Shown one piece after another: positions 43,001 through 54,400 of a stretch of 64,000 bases of DNA. Position 1 is the first letter of the stretch. The number at the start of each line of letters is the position of its first letter. Origin of the DNA: Ostrinia nubilalis (taxonomy: Eukaryota; Arthropoda; Insecta; Lepidoptera; Crambidae); assembly GCF_963855985.1 (NCBI RefSeq), contig NC_087107.1:7192001-7256000 (forward strand), in the 5' to 3' direction. The position numbers and the translations under genes are program-made. The notes beneath the pieces were generated by a model that was not told the origin of the DNA, ran no database searches, and saw nothing but the letters and a program-made list of their open reading frames with translations.

Positions 43001-44107
43001 AGGCACATACCACTGACTTTTAGTTGGCCGATAGTTGGGCCCGATTCTATTTTGTATGAAGAATTGGCCGATACCAAATCGATGTAATGTGCGCACTTCC
43101 ATACATGCCCAAACTGATTAACTGCCTGACTAAACTACAGTGACTTATTGCAATTCTTTTGGGATCATTTTGTGTCCGTAAAAGTGGCACTATCGCACTT
43201 TTTTTGGTTTACTTTTAAAGCAGTAAAATATTATTGAACTTTTTTGGATTCATATGACAATGTATGCTGTTGAATGTCATGCAGTACATAATATTTCCAA
43301 CGGTTTGATCAATTTTATAAACAGCTGGAGCGATTCAAATTGCACCTACAATCTCGCGCTTTTTTGGCGATAATTATTATCAAAATCGACACTAAATAAC
43401 GTATTATGTCTACATCGAGTATCAATTAAAGTCGCCACCAGCTGATAACGTGAAATAAGTATTAATTTCGGTGATTTATCATCGTTGTTTACAACTGTAT
43501 ATCATAAACAGTTTAATTACGTAGCTATTGTGATTCTGTAAAAAAACTTCACTTTGTGTAATTTTAGTTATGCATTGAAGTTAACACGCTAAAGTCCGCA
43601 TTTAAACGTATCATCCCAAGACAGCCTTAGCTTAATTTTGTCTTATTTTTACGATTGTCAAAAACATTGTAAATTATCTCATCTGTAATCTTGATTTTCG
43701 ATAGCGGTACACAATCCAAGATAAAAAGTGTGACATGCTTCGTAAATAAAGTGCCCTTCATCCTTCTTCATCGGTCCACTAACATTAACTAACACGGACT
43801 TGTCTATGGTCATAGTATTGTGAAGAATCATTTCTTTGATTATAACGTGAAATTAATCTCATAGCTTGCTAGTCTCTTGCCAGGATACTTGGCAACTTGA
43901 TTCTCTACCTTTTAAAAGAAAAAAAGTTTGTTTCTAGACTGTTTTCAAACTTTTTTGTTTTTTTACAGACAAATGCTGAAGCACGAAGGTCCGACGGCGT
44001 TCTTCAAAGGCGGCGCTTGCCGAATGATCGTCATCGCGCCGCTCTTCGGTATCGCTCAAGCCATTTACTACGTCGGCATCGCCGAGAGGTTGCTGGGTAT
44101 CCGATAA
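34099..44107 (+). CDS. GC1: Mitochondrial glutamate carrier (SLC25A18/22 type)
   Basis: Inner-membrane carrier of the SLC25 family that moves glutamate with a proton into the matrix. Seven coding exons: 34099-34142, 37354-37488, 38631-38780, 41183-41316, 41822-42017, 42792-42932 and 43969-44107. They join in frame to 312 aa. Three carrier repeats show the signature P-x-D/E-x-x-[21 protein letters not shown] and [10 protein letters not shown]. Family landmarks include [60 protein letters not shown] and the end [18 protein letters not shown]. The N-terminus has a short poly-Pro run. Intron 1 holds a 1.9-kb foldback element, intron 2 a LINE tail and a hAT-like MITE, intron 3 a Tc1-like element, intron 4 a duplicated exon end and intron 5 several partial exon 5 copies. 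The coding frame itself is intact. Confidence 0.94.
34913..36773. mobile_element. Large foldback element with unrelated cargo in carrier intron 1
   Basis: Arms of about 550 bp (34913-35460 and 36230-36773) are inverted copies ending TACAGGGTGTCCCGTAATGT and its complement, with TA at 34911-34912 and 36774-36775. The centre (about 35470-36225) is not symmetric and carries other repeats: a TTTCGGTTACGG-rich stretch and a small hairpin. TA duplication suggests Tc1/mariner-type mobilisation. Neither arm encodes a recognisable protein. Confidence 0.85.
35610..36150. repeat. Degenerate TTTCGGTTACGG-rich repeat and a nested ~90-bp hairpin
   Basis: Irregular repeats of TTCGGTTACGGATAT occur at 35615-35735 and 36045-36150. 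Between them, GCAAAACTATGAAATC (about 35960) pairs with GATTTCATAGAGTTTTGC (about 36013), a small MITE-like hairpin with a GC-rich loop. The TTTCGG blocks lie on either side of the hairpin, as if it had inserted into a longer repeat. Confidence 0.6.
37546..37745 (+). pseudogene. RTE-like LINE C-terminal tail in carrier intron 2
   Basis: Reads [20 protein letters not shown], then after a frameshift [12 protein letters not shown], then [13 protein letters not shown] and [11 protein letters not shown] before a stop. This is the tail of lepidopteran RTE-like ORFs, the part missing from the fragment at 2609-3540. Two frameshifts are visible. It starts 58 bp after the exon 37354-37488 donor. Confidence 0.78.
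38389..38605. mobile_element. hAT-like MITE 25 bp upstream of a splice acceptor
   Basis: Long near-perfect palindrome ending CAGAGTAAATACAAATGAGT and its complement, with a GC-rich core. GTATAAC flanks both sides (38382-38388 and 38606-38612), consistent with a 7-8 bp hAT-type target duplication. The right end lies 25 bp before exon 38631-38780 of the glutamate carrier. Confidence 0.85.
38934..39115. repeat. Foldback MITE, copy 2 of the family at 1867
   Basis: GGTCTGTGAGCACGTAGAAT at the left pairs with CTACGTGCTCACAGTCTCAC at the right. The inside shares GCGCCCGTCGCACAGTC and GCGCGAGCGATAAGGATG with the copy at 1867-2076. A Tc1-like element inserted about 10 bp beyond its right end. Confidence 0.8.
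39126..40848 (+). mobile_element. Tc1-like transposon with doubled (IR/DR-like) end motifs
   Basis: Ends CAGTCGTGGTCAACTAATTA and its inverted copy are flanked by TA (39124-39125, 40849-40850). The core motif CTAATTAGGGAC also occurs about 220 bp inside each end (near 39355 and, inverted, near 40608), the arrangement seen in IR/DR-type Tc1 elements. It lies in glutamate carrier intron 3. The enclosed transposase is broken. Confidence 0.88.
39502..40504 (+). pseudogene. Tc1-like DD34E transposase, inactivated
   Basis: The frame is open for 139 codons from [12 protein letters not shown], through an HTH region ([17 protein letters not shown]), to KYGH. It then continues in the same frame with six stop codons: FSDETKINL (first catalytic Asp), IWGCFS-YGVGPI, QHDNDPK (second Asp) and [13 protein letters not shown] (Glu). 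Thirty-four residues separate the second Asp from the Glu, so the family is DD34E. A frameshift near 40340 precedes the last ~55 codons. All three catalytic positions are still visible, but the protein cannot be made. Confidence 0.88.
40848..40905. repeat. AT/TATATG microsatellite
   Basis: Runs of (AT)n with interspersed TATATG and TAGATA directly beyond the right end of the Tc1-like element, in a target rich in TA sites. Confidence 0.85.
41303..41510 (+). repeat. 148-bp duplication of the exon 41183-41316 end and intron start
   Basis: TCAGGCTAAAGCG plus TTATTACAGCTTCCA and GGGATTCAA occurs first across the exon/intron boundary (41303-41350) and again at 41451-41497. The copy has lost the donor (GAATAT instead of GGTATG). 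Between the copies, CCCAGCCAGTCACA and TGTGACTGGTTGGG form a hairpin near 41388-41423. Confidence 0.85.
42040..42640 (+). repeat. Four partial tandem copies of the exon 41822-42017 3' half
   Basis: The exon end ...TACTTCCCGCTGTT...CTTTCTGG plus donor and TTCCTTTATACAT recurs with ends aligned at 42014, 42181, 42341 and 42501 (periods 167, 160, 160), and a shorter diverged piece is at 42556-42625. Donors are GTAAGT, GTAAGT, GTATAT and GTAAGC. None of the copies has an obvious acceptor; their left ends resemble the GGGCTGTACAAGGGAGTGAC part of the exon. They probably act as non-coding intron sequence. Confidence 0.92.
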
Positions 44108-45040
44108 ACAGGTACCGGTGTTTGATATCTCGAGACATTGTTATCGATATGCCAATCGATTCGATTATGAGTTTGAAATAGTTTGATATCTGATTTGGGA
44201 TCGCATTATCTTACAGTTAATCAGACCCGAGTTTCGTGGTTGTGAAGTGCTTAAACTTATCAGTTTATTAACAATAGTTATTTACAATCTAAAAATATTT
44301 TATCAGCAGTTAGTTCCATAGTTTATGGAAATACATACTACGTAACTTTTAAAAACTGCTGAATTTCAATTCACGAGGAAAAAACGTTTTGTTCGATAAT
44401 TGCTATTCGTTAAACCTGGATCTTATGTATCTGGATCAAATGTTGAAAACATTAAAATGGTCAAATTGCGCTCACCCCACTATGGAAACATAGGCTGTTG
44501 ATGTATTGGACATAACGATTCTCACATTCTCATCTTGAGTAACCACACAGTATCCTATCTGGAATAGGCCACATACGCTTAGTATCAAGTTATCTTGTGC
44601 GATATAATCTCTTAACATGCGAATTCATATCAATGTCTCGAGATATCTACACGCTTCTAAACGCGTTGTACATGTTTCATCGATTTGGCTATCAGAAAAC
44701 TCGTATCTACATTCTTGAGTTTTTGCTCCATAAATCACTGTTTTGTCTTTGTTTGATTTTGCTAACTAACTAATCAGATTCTCGAATAAAATATCCAAAG
44801 AATGAGCTTGATCGATGAAGTGTGTGACGCTCATGTTAAAGTGATGTGAAGAATGTCTGTCTGTATTATTGAAAACGCGTCATATGACAATGTGTAAGTA
44901 TTGGCAGCGCTTATGTAAACCTACATAGTATACTATACTATCAGCAAGATAAAAATATAATTGAAACATACAGATATACATTCTTGACATCTTGCAGTCA
45001 AGTGCTGGCCACTTAGAACAAATAAACCTGATATTTTTAA
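44108..45040 (+). other. Glutamate carrier 3'UTR
   Basis: Follows the stop codon at 44105-44107. The AATAAA at 45021-45026 is a plausible polyadenylation signal, giving a 3'UTR of about 0.93 kb. No open frame of interest. Confidence 0.5.
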
Positions 45041-46677
45041 TTATTTTCTACGTCTTTTTTTTAAAGTGCATTACTTTTACTTTGTGACAATAATTTATTT
45101 TAACAGATTAGAAGCTAATTTATAATTTGTTAAGTAGGCAATTTTATTTGATAACTGTGTTAACCGACGCTAACTCACAACATGCTGTAAATCATCATCA
45201 GTGTTACCAGTGAAAAATAATAATCTTATTCCTTGCGGCATGCAAGGAGTAATGACCAGCCAGTGACATAATATATTTACTAATACTAAAATACTGGCAT
45301 CAAAAAGGCAATATGATTTTAATAAGTTACAAAATGTATCAAAACCATGTTAAAAATCTGGTTCAGTATAAATACTCGTATAAACGAAGAAACATTTAAT
45401 TGTTTAAGTTAAAGTTTTGTTCAATGATACATATGACCTATCAAAATATGGAAAGACAAAAAAATTGTAAAGCTTTAGTACTCGGAATGAAATAAGTACA
45501 GCATAAAATATAATTCACACTACATAGTATAAATTTTACGGGCCCAACCATACCATCCCGTATTGAATATTGAATGGGGCATCATACAAGACATTGCCCA
45601 CATTTTTGAATTAATCCATCTCATCTCTCTCATCCATACCAAAAAGTTGCCATAAGTAACAGTGACAAATAGTTCAAAATGTAACAAACCGCGTTGTGAT
45701 ATCATTTTGAGGGCCCGAAAACTTTCAAATACTGCAATATTCTCATTAGATTCCGCTTAAAAAGGAGTGTAAAGGTCCCCATGGCCCGATAACTTCCTAA
45801 TACCATAATATTCCCATTAGGTTCCGCTTAAAAAGGGGTGTAAAGGTCCTCAACGCCAGCCAGGAGGGCTGAGCCATCCTCACCGGCGCGCGGTGCACTC
45901 TGCTGACCAACGGACGAGGCTCTGGCGATTGCCCAAAATTATCGTTTCATTTATATTTATGAGGGGGCGTAAAAAGGGAGGGGTAGGGAGGGGGCAGTCT
46001 GATCCAAAGGAAGGGGTTAATCAGGTTTTTTATGGAAGTTCCCACCGCTCTTAGACACTTGAGAATGAAAGTTAAGGTTGATTGTAGGGGTTTTTTTCCA
46101 GCGAGGCTCCCTATAGCCCCTTCCCCTTTTGGTACGCCCATGTAAGGATGCGACCTTAGTACTAGTACCATGTCGCATTAGGGCAGTGCTGCACTGCTGC
46201 TAGTGTCGCGACACAAACAGTGACGAGCAGTCACTCAAATGCGGCACGACCTTTACCGTAGCAAAACTTCACGGAAAACGAATGCCTTTTTTGATGCTAG
46301 ACCATTTTCATATTGGGTTGAATTTTGATTTATTTGTTTATAACAAAATGACAATTATTTTTTTATTAGTTCATTTATAATTGATAATAAACATGAGTTG
46401 TAATTAAGACATTTCACATTTCCAATGCCATAAAATGGTCCGCTATTGCATAGCTCAATTATTTTTATATTCTGTTAGTCATTTTTCAAGTGAGAGTTTA
46501 AGTGATATTATTATTATGTAAACCATATTTGTTGCAAAATTTTCTTGTTGCCATTTGTGTATAAATAAAGAAGCTAGGTATATTAATTTAGATAGCTTTC
46601 GAATTTTCATAGCTATACGATATATTTACTTTCTCATGATATTAGTTCACATAAATTATGTATAATAATGAAGTGTA
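45041..46677. other. Intergenic sequence between carrier and orphan exon
   Basis: No gene seen apart from the small repeats listed separately. The 45900-46260 part is GC-richer and may be a decayed transposon. Confidence 0.45.
45712..45853. repeat. 71-bp tandem duplication
   Basis: GGCCCGAAAACTTTC at 45712 and GGCCCGATAACTTCC at 45783 begin two copies that share TTCCGCTTAAAAAGG and GTGTAAAGGTCC. The copies have diverged by several substitutions. Confidence 0.85.
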
Positions 46678-46747
46678 TTTACGGTGTATTGCATGTCTTC
46701 CTAGCCTGGTTTGCATTTATTCTACCAACTGCCAAGGGTGAGTGCTT
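46678..46747 (+). CDS. Lone signal-peptide exon of an unknown secreted protein
   Basis: An ATG at 46678 opens MKCIYGVLHVFLAWFAFILP then TAK, a strong hydrophobic signal peptide, and runs into a GTGAGT donor at 46748. No following exon was recognised before 57053. Its phase (one base over) does not match exon 2 of the regucalcin-like gene (phase 0), so it is not simply an alternative first exon of that gene. The rest of its gene may have been lost, or may be too weakly conserved for me to see. Confidence 0.35.
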
Positions 46748-49676
46748 TCATATAAAATCGATTGTAAGTCCTATTATAACAATGGAATTGATTTTTTTAC
46801 TTAAATAATATGTTATTCATGACCTTATTTATTATTTTTTAAGTATTACTAAATGATGTCCTTGTATTGTGATAGTCAATCGTGAAATATTTAATTAATC
46901 GATCATTTCATGCAGATGTATTCTAAGGGTGTATACTGTATAATTATGTCATGTTCGTGTCCTTGTTTTAACGAATGTTATTCAATTATAGTACATAATG
47001 ACAATAATTATGGAAACTTGAAAATATAGTAAGCATTATACTATAATGTTACCTCGTATATGTATAATAAATGTCAATTGTGGGTCTAAAAGATCGTTTC
47101 TGTGGAACTGGATGTATATCTGTGTATGAATTTAATGTTTTTGTCGGATATTTTAGTCATGAAAATGACTAGTTTCATCGTCAATGTATTTTTAAAGGGC
47201 TTTTGATGTTTGCCAATCAATAAACTATAAAATGGATTTTTGAACTGTGTCAATTTCAGTTTTTACAAGGCTTTACAAAATACTGGCCGCCTCAATGAAA
47301 AAGGGTACAACTATTTTTTTCTCAAATGAAGTTTATACAATTTGGGAATCTGACAAAAGGCTCTCAATCTGCTCAAGTTTTATTGTGTGCTTCAGAATAT
47401 TTAAGAACATTTAAAGATCAAAAAAAATATTTTAGAAGTTTACAAAATGCTTTTTGTACCATTTTGCATTGTAACGGCAGAATATCATCAATCAAAGAAC
47501 AAAGTGCCAATGAGCTTATCATCATTACAATTTGGCTTACTAGTACGTCCTTATGTAACACTAGCTTATAAATAAATATTAGTTATATTTCAATCTTCCA
47601 TCCAATCCAGTGGTTAATTTGCTAAATTATGTAAAGTACAAAATGCCTAAGAGGGCAATAATTAAAAAACTTATGAATTTGCAATTTGTCTATGTTCCTG
47701 ATGCTTTACAAATTCTGAACTTCAGACTACATAATGATGAAAAATAGTAGTAAGATTTGTTGAATTTGTCAGTGAAAAGAAAAGTAGCTAAATTCCATAA
47801 CGTAAAATAAGGAAAACTAAGAAATTAATTTGAGCCTTGATCAAGTCTTTTAATTGTTTCAAGATCACGAATATAATAACTGGTCGATTAATTCTGTAAT
47901 AAAAAGTTTTAAAAGATTCCATAAGAGAAAGGTTCTATACGTAGGCATTTAGAAAAAATAGAACACTTGATTTTATTTGTTTAAGACATTAGAATTCTAA
48001 TTAAGATAAGAAATTGCACAAATCGTACCTATAAAAGCAACTAAACAATTTGTGTAAATAAATTATGATAATTGGAATTCAAATGCGTCATTTATAAATC
48101 TTCAGACATATACATGATGGTGATTGTTTAACTTTTATAATATCTTTTACAAGTCAGAGTGTAAAAGTATCAACCTATCTCTCTTTAACTGTTTCAAACT
48201 TATTATTTAGATAAGTATATAATTTATTTAATAAATCCAAAATCTTGTTGTAGGTTGATGTGCTTTTGACTGTACACTCGACAGTCCTTACAAATTCTAC
48301 TGTCAATTTTATGTCTAAAATATGCAACAAACTAATTTATATCAAATATTGGTGTTAAGTGTATCGTTGTTAATCCGGTTCAATTGACGAATGTTGCATG
48401 AACTACACGTGCTTTGTTATTATAGGTAATAGATGTTTATAAATGTAGAAAAATTACAACTTTGTTTCATTGATTACACCTAAAAGTTCTTCATCATAAA
48501 TGACTGTGTAATGGATTTCATATCGATTGTGTTGGAAAATGTATATGAAAAGTTAAATTGATATTATAGTTTTGTCGTTGACAACACTATATTGAAATCA
48601 GGATATAGTTGATCGATTCAGAAACGTTAAATGGCAAAAATTAATAACCCAGTATTGATAGTAGCGCCCTCCTATCAATTTCAAAGCTAGGACGGTTCAG
48701 AATCGTTCAACAATAGTAGTCTTAAAGTAGTAGTACAACGACATCAGACTACACATTTTCGTTGCAAATTCGCCCCTAGTATAACTACATAAAAGCCTTC
48801 AGCGTTTAGTTTGATGTAACGCCGTCTGTACGTCAAAGAAACCATTGCCAAGGTCATACAAAAATAAAATTAATGACACACCTTTATAAAGCACACATTA
48901 ATCTCTGCCTTAGAAATTATGGATGCCATTGTATAACTTATTTGGTATTGCAAAATGATATGGTGCGCATTGTCTTCTATCATTAAAGTTTAATAGGTTA
49001 AATACAGTGGTTAAAATTAGAAAATAAATGCGCACGCAAGTGAGATTTATCACACTTATTTTGTTTGATTAGTGTGGATATTTTTAATTGTTTATTTTTA
49101 ATCCAATAAACATTACTAAGTATTGTGACCTCAATTAAGTAAAAGATAGACAGCAAAATTAACTTGAAACACATTTTTTAGGATATTAGATCCTTAATTC
49201 GATGTGAATTGCTTTTTTATGCGAACATCCTGTATTGTTATATGTCTACCATTTCCTTTATGTTTTCAAGTACAGTCAGTAGCAAAATAAAATAGTCGTA
49301 AATATATTACCTATACTTACTTGCTTTTTACCTGCAATTCGTCCGTGATTGGTCCGTCACAGAAGGCTAATATAGGCGCGCAGTCCAACCTTTCAAAAGT
49401 GGGTTAAAAACTGAACTTACGTTTTTCCCTGAGCTTCAAAACTATCTTTAAATGGGTTTCAGTGGAAGTGTGAAAATTTACAGTTACATTCGTACTTATA
49501 ATATTAGTATGTCCTTTAACTTCCTGACTGGTGGTCACTGTCTCAATCTGTATGTAGTTTTTTTATTTTAACTGTACCTTGTTAGTGATACCAACCTATT
49601 TTTTTTACAGAAACAATAGGTACAATTTATTTATTTTTTTCTCTTAAAATGCTATCCTAATGGAAAATTATCACAT
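46748..49676. other. AT-rich stretch before the full-length LINE
   Basis: An 81-codon frame at 47326-47571 has no recognised motif. Nothing else is supported. Confidence 0.45.
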
Positions 49677-49885
49677 AATTAACTTCTGGAAAAAAAAGCG
49701 CGGGAAACGTCGGGCGGTGTAGACGTCATTCTACGGTTTTATTAATTTTTGTTATAATTAATAGCTAAATAGGATCAGTAAAGTAGTGTAGTGTATTTGT
49801 TTTAAGTGTATTATTGTATTTATTTTATAATTTGTGTACTTTTTCATCGGGCAACTGGTAAGTTGTTCTTTTCTTAATTGGTCCG

Positions 49886-51457
49886 ATGGACGTCTCTGAT
49901 GATCCTGGGGGAGGCATCCCCCAGGCTTCTAACTTTGTAACTATCTCGTCTGATAATGTAAACTTGGTAAGCGAAAGCTCTTTTGTGGATACGGACGGTT
50001 CTGAATGCAATGTTAGTAGCAAACGAAAACGAACTCATGCTCCCCGAAAACTGTGTAAACATTGCAATAAAAAAAGGAGGCACCATAATAAACAAGGCGT
50101 GATAAATGAAAACGATTGTCAATGCGAAAGTTCATCGGACAAGTCACTTCTAAATTCTAAATCCGCTTTGGATTCTACTTTGAATATCAACCCTTCAGTA
50201 CCAAATTCAGCTAGTGTTTCTGAAGAGAATCTTTTACGACAACCTGTTGGTAGGCAGTCATATCTAGCGTCGGATTTGTCACCATACATAATACACGTGC
50301 AAAGAGAGATAACTTCTCCCAATGATAACGTTAATGTACACCCTGTGTCATTTGGCCATTTTTTAAAAAAGAATTCAATCCATAATGTTATTAATGGAAG
50401 CCTGAAAAAAATTGGTAGGAATAGATTGTCTGTATCTTTCTCAACTCATGAAGCTGCCAATGCATTTTTGACTAACAAGTTATTAACTCTAAATAAGTAC
50501 AAAGCGTTCATCCCGGTTACTAATGTTACTCGTATGGGGGTTGTCCGAGGGGTACCCTTAGATTGGTCCGATGAGGAAATCATTGAGAACATGTCTGTTC
50601 CAATTGGATGTGGGAACATTCTGAAAGTTAGGCGTTTAAAAAGGAAAAATGTGAACAATGGTAAATCAGAATTTGTACCAATTGAAACTGTAGTTGTTAC
50701 CTTTGACGGACAAGTCTTACCCAAAAGAATATTTATGTGCTTCACTTCTTTACCGGTGGAGTTGTACATATTCCCCACCATTCAATGCTTTCAATGCTGC
50801 AGGTACGGTCATATCAAAAGTCAATGTAGGTCGACTCCTCGTTGCTTTAGGTGCGGTCAAAGTCATTCCGGGGATAACTGTTCTGTTCATGAAGATGACC
50901 TTGTGTGTTGTTTATGTTCTGGTTCGCATTTTGCTACTAGCAAAAAGTGTCCAGAGTTTCTGAGACAGCGAAATATTAAAGAAACTATGGCAAAAGAATG
51001 TTTGACTTATGCTGAAGCAATGAAATTACACCCTCCGGCTACCAAATCTTATGCGGATGTATTAACTTCTCCATCTCCACCAAGCCCAAATAAAAGGAAT
51101 ATTGGATTTAGTAAAAATAACATGAGCCCCAGTAGTTCATACAAAAAGACCATATTTTTAAAACCAAAAGATCCTCCCAAATTTAATAAAGGATATGATC
51201 GGGCCAGTCATGAGGCCCTGATTAAAGATTTGAATTCTCCTTTTTCCCCATCCCAAAGCATTCTTGTAAACGATAGCAAAAATGATTCTTTGTCCGATAT
51301 GTCAATTAAAGAACTGCTTATTACTCTTCTTCATTCCTTGTCCCAGTCTAATTATTTTACCTCACTGTCCAACGTTGCCCTTCCTAATAAGAATACTTCA
51401 GAAGTAATTAACTGTAATAATGGACCAGTTGTCCATAATACAGTGGAACTGCCGTAG
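49886..51457 (+). CDS. LINE ORF1, nucleic-acid-binding protein with CCHC knuckles
   Basis: A 523-residue protein that would coat the element RNA. The N-terminal third is Ser/Asn-rich with a basic patch (SKRKRTHAPRKLCKHCNKKR). The middle (about 150-295) resembles the RRM-like fold of jockey-type ORF1, with GVVRGVPLDWSDEEI. Three CCHC-type knuckles follow at about 300-350: CFQCCRYGHIKSQC, CFRCGQSHSGDNC and CCLCSGSHFATSKKC. The C-terminus is Pro/Ser-rich. The start ATG follows a 197-bp leader. Its end overlaps ORF2 by 38 nt in a different frame, so ORF2 may be made by re-initiation or frameshifting. Confidence 0.9.
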   Translation: MDVSDDPGGGIPQASNFVTISSDNVNLVSESSFVDTDGSECNVSSKRKRTHAPRKLCKHCNKKRRHHNKQGVINENDCQCESSSDKSLLNSKSALDSTLNINPSVPNSASVSEENLLRQPVGRQSYLASDLSPYIIHVQREITSPNDNVNVHPVSFGHFLKKNSIHNVINGSLKKIGRNRLSVSFSTHEAANAFLTNKLLTLNKYKAFIPVTNVTRMGVVRGVPLDWSDEEIIENMSVPIGCGNILKVRRLKRKNVNNGKSEFVPIETVVVTFDGQVLPKRIFMCFTSLPVELYIFPTIQCFQCCRYGHIKSQCRSTPRCFRCGQSHSGDNCSVHEDDLVCCLCSGSHFATSKKCPEFLRQRNIKETMAKECLTYAEAMKLHPPATKSYADVLTSPSPPSPNKRNIGFSKNNMSPSSSYKKTIFLKPKDPPKFNKGYDRASHEALIKDLNSPFSPSQSILVNDSKNDSLSDMSIKELLITLLHSLSQSNYFTSLSNVALPNKNTSEVINCNNGPVVHNTVELP

Positions 51458-54400
51458 TATTACTAACAAGAAAAGCGATTTACTGTTTTTAATTAATAAG
51501 TTTAAGTCTTCTATATTTGCTCTTCAGGAGACGTGGCTTCGGCCAGACTCCTTATTTAAAGTCTCTGGATTCTCTACAGTTAGAGAAGACAGAGCGGATA
51601 ATTATGGTGGTGTAGCACTGCTCATCCATGACTCTCTCACTTTTTCTATTATCCAAATTCCTCATCATAATGCTGATTTCTCTATTGTAGCTGTTAGTAT
51701 AAATAATATTACTTATGTATCTATATATATCCCTCACCCATCATCCTTAATTTATGATGAAGTAGATAATTTAATACATAGTTTTCCTAAACCCATAATT
51801 ATACTTGGGGATTTTAATGCTCAGCACCAGGCATGGGGGAGTTCTAATTCTAATTATTATGGCAGTAGGATTTTAGATTTAATTGATTCCGAAAACTTAT
51901 GTATTCTTAACTCTGGCCTCCCAACAAGAAGAACTCCACCTCATGAGGGTGTGAGTGCCCCAGATATTTCTATATGTTCACCTAGTTTAGCATCATCTTT
52001 GACTTGGACTACACTTGCTTCTTCTTATGGTAGTGATCACTTCCCCATATTCATAACGTTTCCATCTGTACCTAACAAATCTACTTTTAGGCGCCCACCT
52101 CGCATGAAATTTAAATTAGGCAATGTTAACTGGCAATTGTACAAAGAGAAAGTTGAGCAAAGCATTGCTTCCCTCCCTGTTGTGGGGGAGAGGAACCAGT
52201 CGATATGTTCGGAGGCACTGGCCACCCTTCTGTTGGAGACTGCAGAAGAGGTGTTTCCAGTGAAAGGCCATCACTCCAGTAAAATCCCTTCTCCCCCATG
52301 GTGGGATAATGATTGCACAGCTGCCATTAAAAAAAGAAAAGAGGCTGAGAAAACATACAGTGAAAACACTACTGATCAGAACTATAACTTACTATCTGAA
52401 GCCATAACCAGTACTCGTAAATTATTAAAACGTAAAAAGTGGGAAGGTTGGCGAAGTTTCTGTTCTTCGATCTCTCCTAACACTCCTCCTTCAATGGTAT
52501 GGACAAATATAAGAAGATTCAGATCTGCTTTCAAAAATTCCACTTCTTCTCATCTCCCAGAACAAGTAACAGAAAACTTTTTAGATAAGTTGGCCCCTCC
52601 TTCTGTACCTTTATATAACATACTTCCTGTTACCTCACCCTCATCTTTTAGAACTGGTCTTTCAGCCCCATTTGATCTTGACGAACTAAAAGGTATTCTT
52701 TCATCTGTCAAAGATTCGTCTCCCGGTAGTGATGGCATTCCGTATTCTTTTCTCTCTCACTTAAGCGATACCAGTCTGTTATACTACTTAACCCTTATTA
52801 ATTCTATCATGATTAATGGCTTTGTTCCTCCATCCTGGAAGTCTCAGGACATTATTCCAATCCTAAAGCCTAATAAACCCTCGGATGATGCCGCCTCATA
52901 TAGACCTATTGCTCTCTCATCAGTTCTTATTAAAGTAGCAGAGCACTTGATTAAAAATAGGCTGGAATGGTTCATTGAGAGCAAAGGGTTATTAAGCGAT
53001 ACTCAATATGGGTTCAGAAAAGGAAGGAGTACCTCTGACAGTTTGGGAATTTTCACCTGTGATATCCGCCTAGCATTTTCTATGAATAAATCTCTACTTG
53101 CAGCCTTTTTAGACATAACAGCAGCTTATGATAATGTGTTATTACCTATTCTTAAAAATAAACTTATTTTGCTTAATGTTCCTATAATATTAGTAAATTT
53201 CATTATGAACATATTATCTGAGCGATTCATTAACGTTTCAAGTGGCGAATCGACAAGATCTAGATCAATCTGGCGAGGCTTACCTCAAGGATCAGTTTTA
53301 AGTCCTTTATTATTTAATATTTACTCTTATGATTTAGAATCATCTTTACATAACAAAGTTTACATGTTACAGTATGCAGACGATCTTGTTATGTATATTA
53401 CTGGTTCAAACATTCAAAATTTGTGTGAGTCTTTGTCTACCACTCTAAACGTTTTAAAGACATGGCTAGATAAAAATGGCTTAAGTCTGTCAGTAAATAA
53501 GAGTTCAATAGTTCTATTCTCCAGGATGCGATGTCCACCGCCTATTTCTGTGTATTATGATAATTCGGCTATACCTGTTCATAATGAGGCTAAGTTTTTA
53601 GGTTTAATCCTCGACTCTAAGTTAACCGGTTTACCTCATTTGTACTATATACTAGCTAGGTGTGAAAAGCTTTTGAATATCTTAAGATGCTTATCGGGAG
53701 TTTGGTGGGGTGCACATCCTTATAGTCTGAAACTTGTGTATAACGCTATTATTCGAAGTGTTCTAGATTATGGGTCTTTCTTTTTGGAACCTTGTAGCAT
53801 TGTGGGTTTGCGCAAACTTGACACTGTTCAATCTAAAGCCCTTCGTATTGTCACTGGTGCAATGCGGTCTAGTCCTAATAATGCGGTCCAAATTGAATGT
53901 GTTGAGCCTCCCCTTAGTCTTCGAAGGCAATTTTTAAGTGATAAATATCTATTTCGTGCATTTCAATTTCTTAATCATCCTCTCTATTCTAAGTTGCAAG
54001 ATTTGTCAGAATATGTAGACTCTGTACCTTATTGGACTCATAAAACTACACCGTGCCTTGTCATAAGTTTTCGTAAATATATTTCATTACAAGCTCCTAG
54101 CCATAGATCTGCATACATGCCTCTGTTCTGCTCCAATTATGAATCCCTAATTCTCTCCCCTGACATTTATTTCGACTTGGATATTCCAAAATATGGTAGT
54201 TCTGCTTTCTCTACTTTTAACCTTGTTTTAGAATCTAATGGCTGGCATGATTGGCACCATATTTATTGTGACGCTTCGAAACATTCACCTGATGGTAACG
54301 TGGGCGTAGGAGTCTTTCATTATCAGTACAAAATAAATCAAAAAAAGATGTTCCCCCCTGAGACGTCAGTATTTACGGGTGAATGCTATGGTTTATACAA

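Noticed and set aside
47326..47571. 81-codon plus-strand frame
   Set aside because: No motif, no splice context and composition like the surrounding AT-rich DNA.
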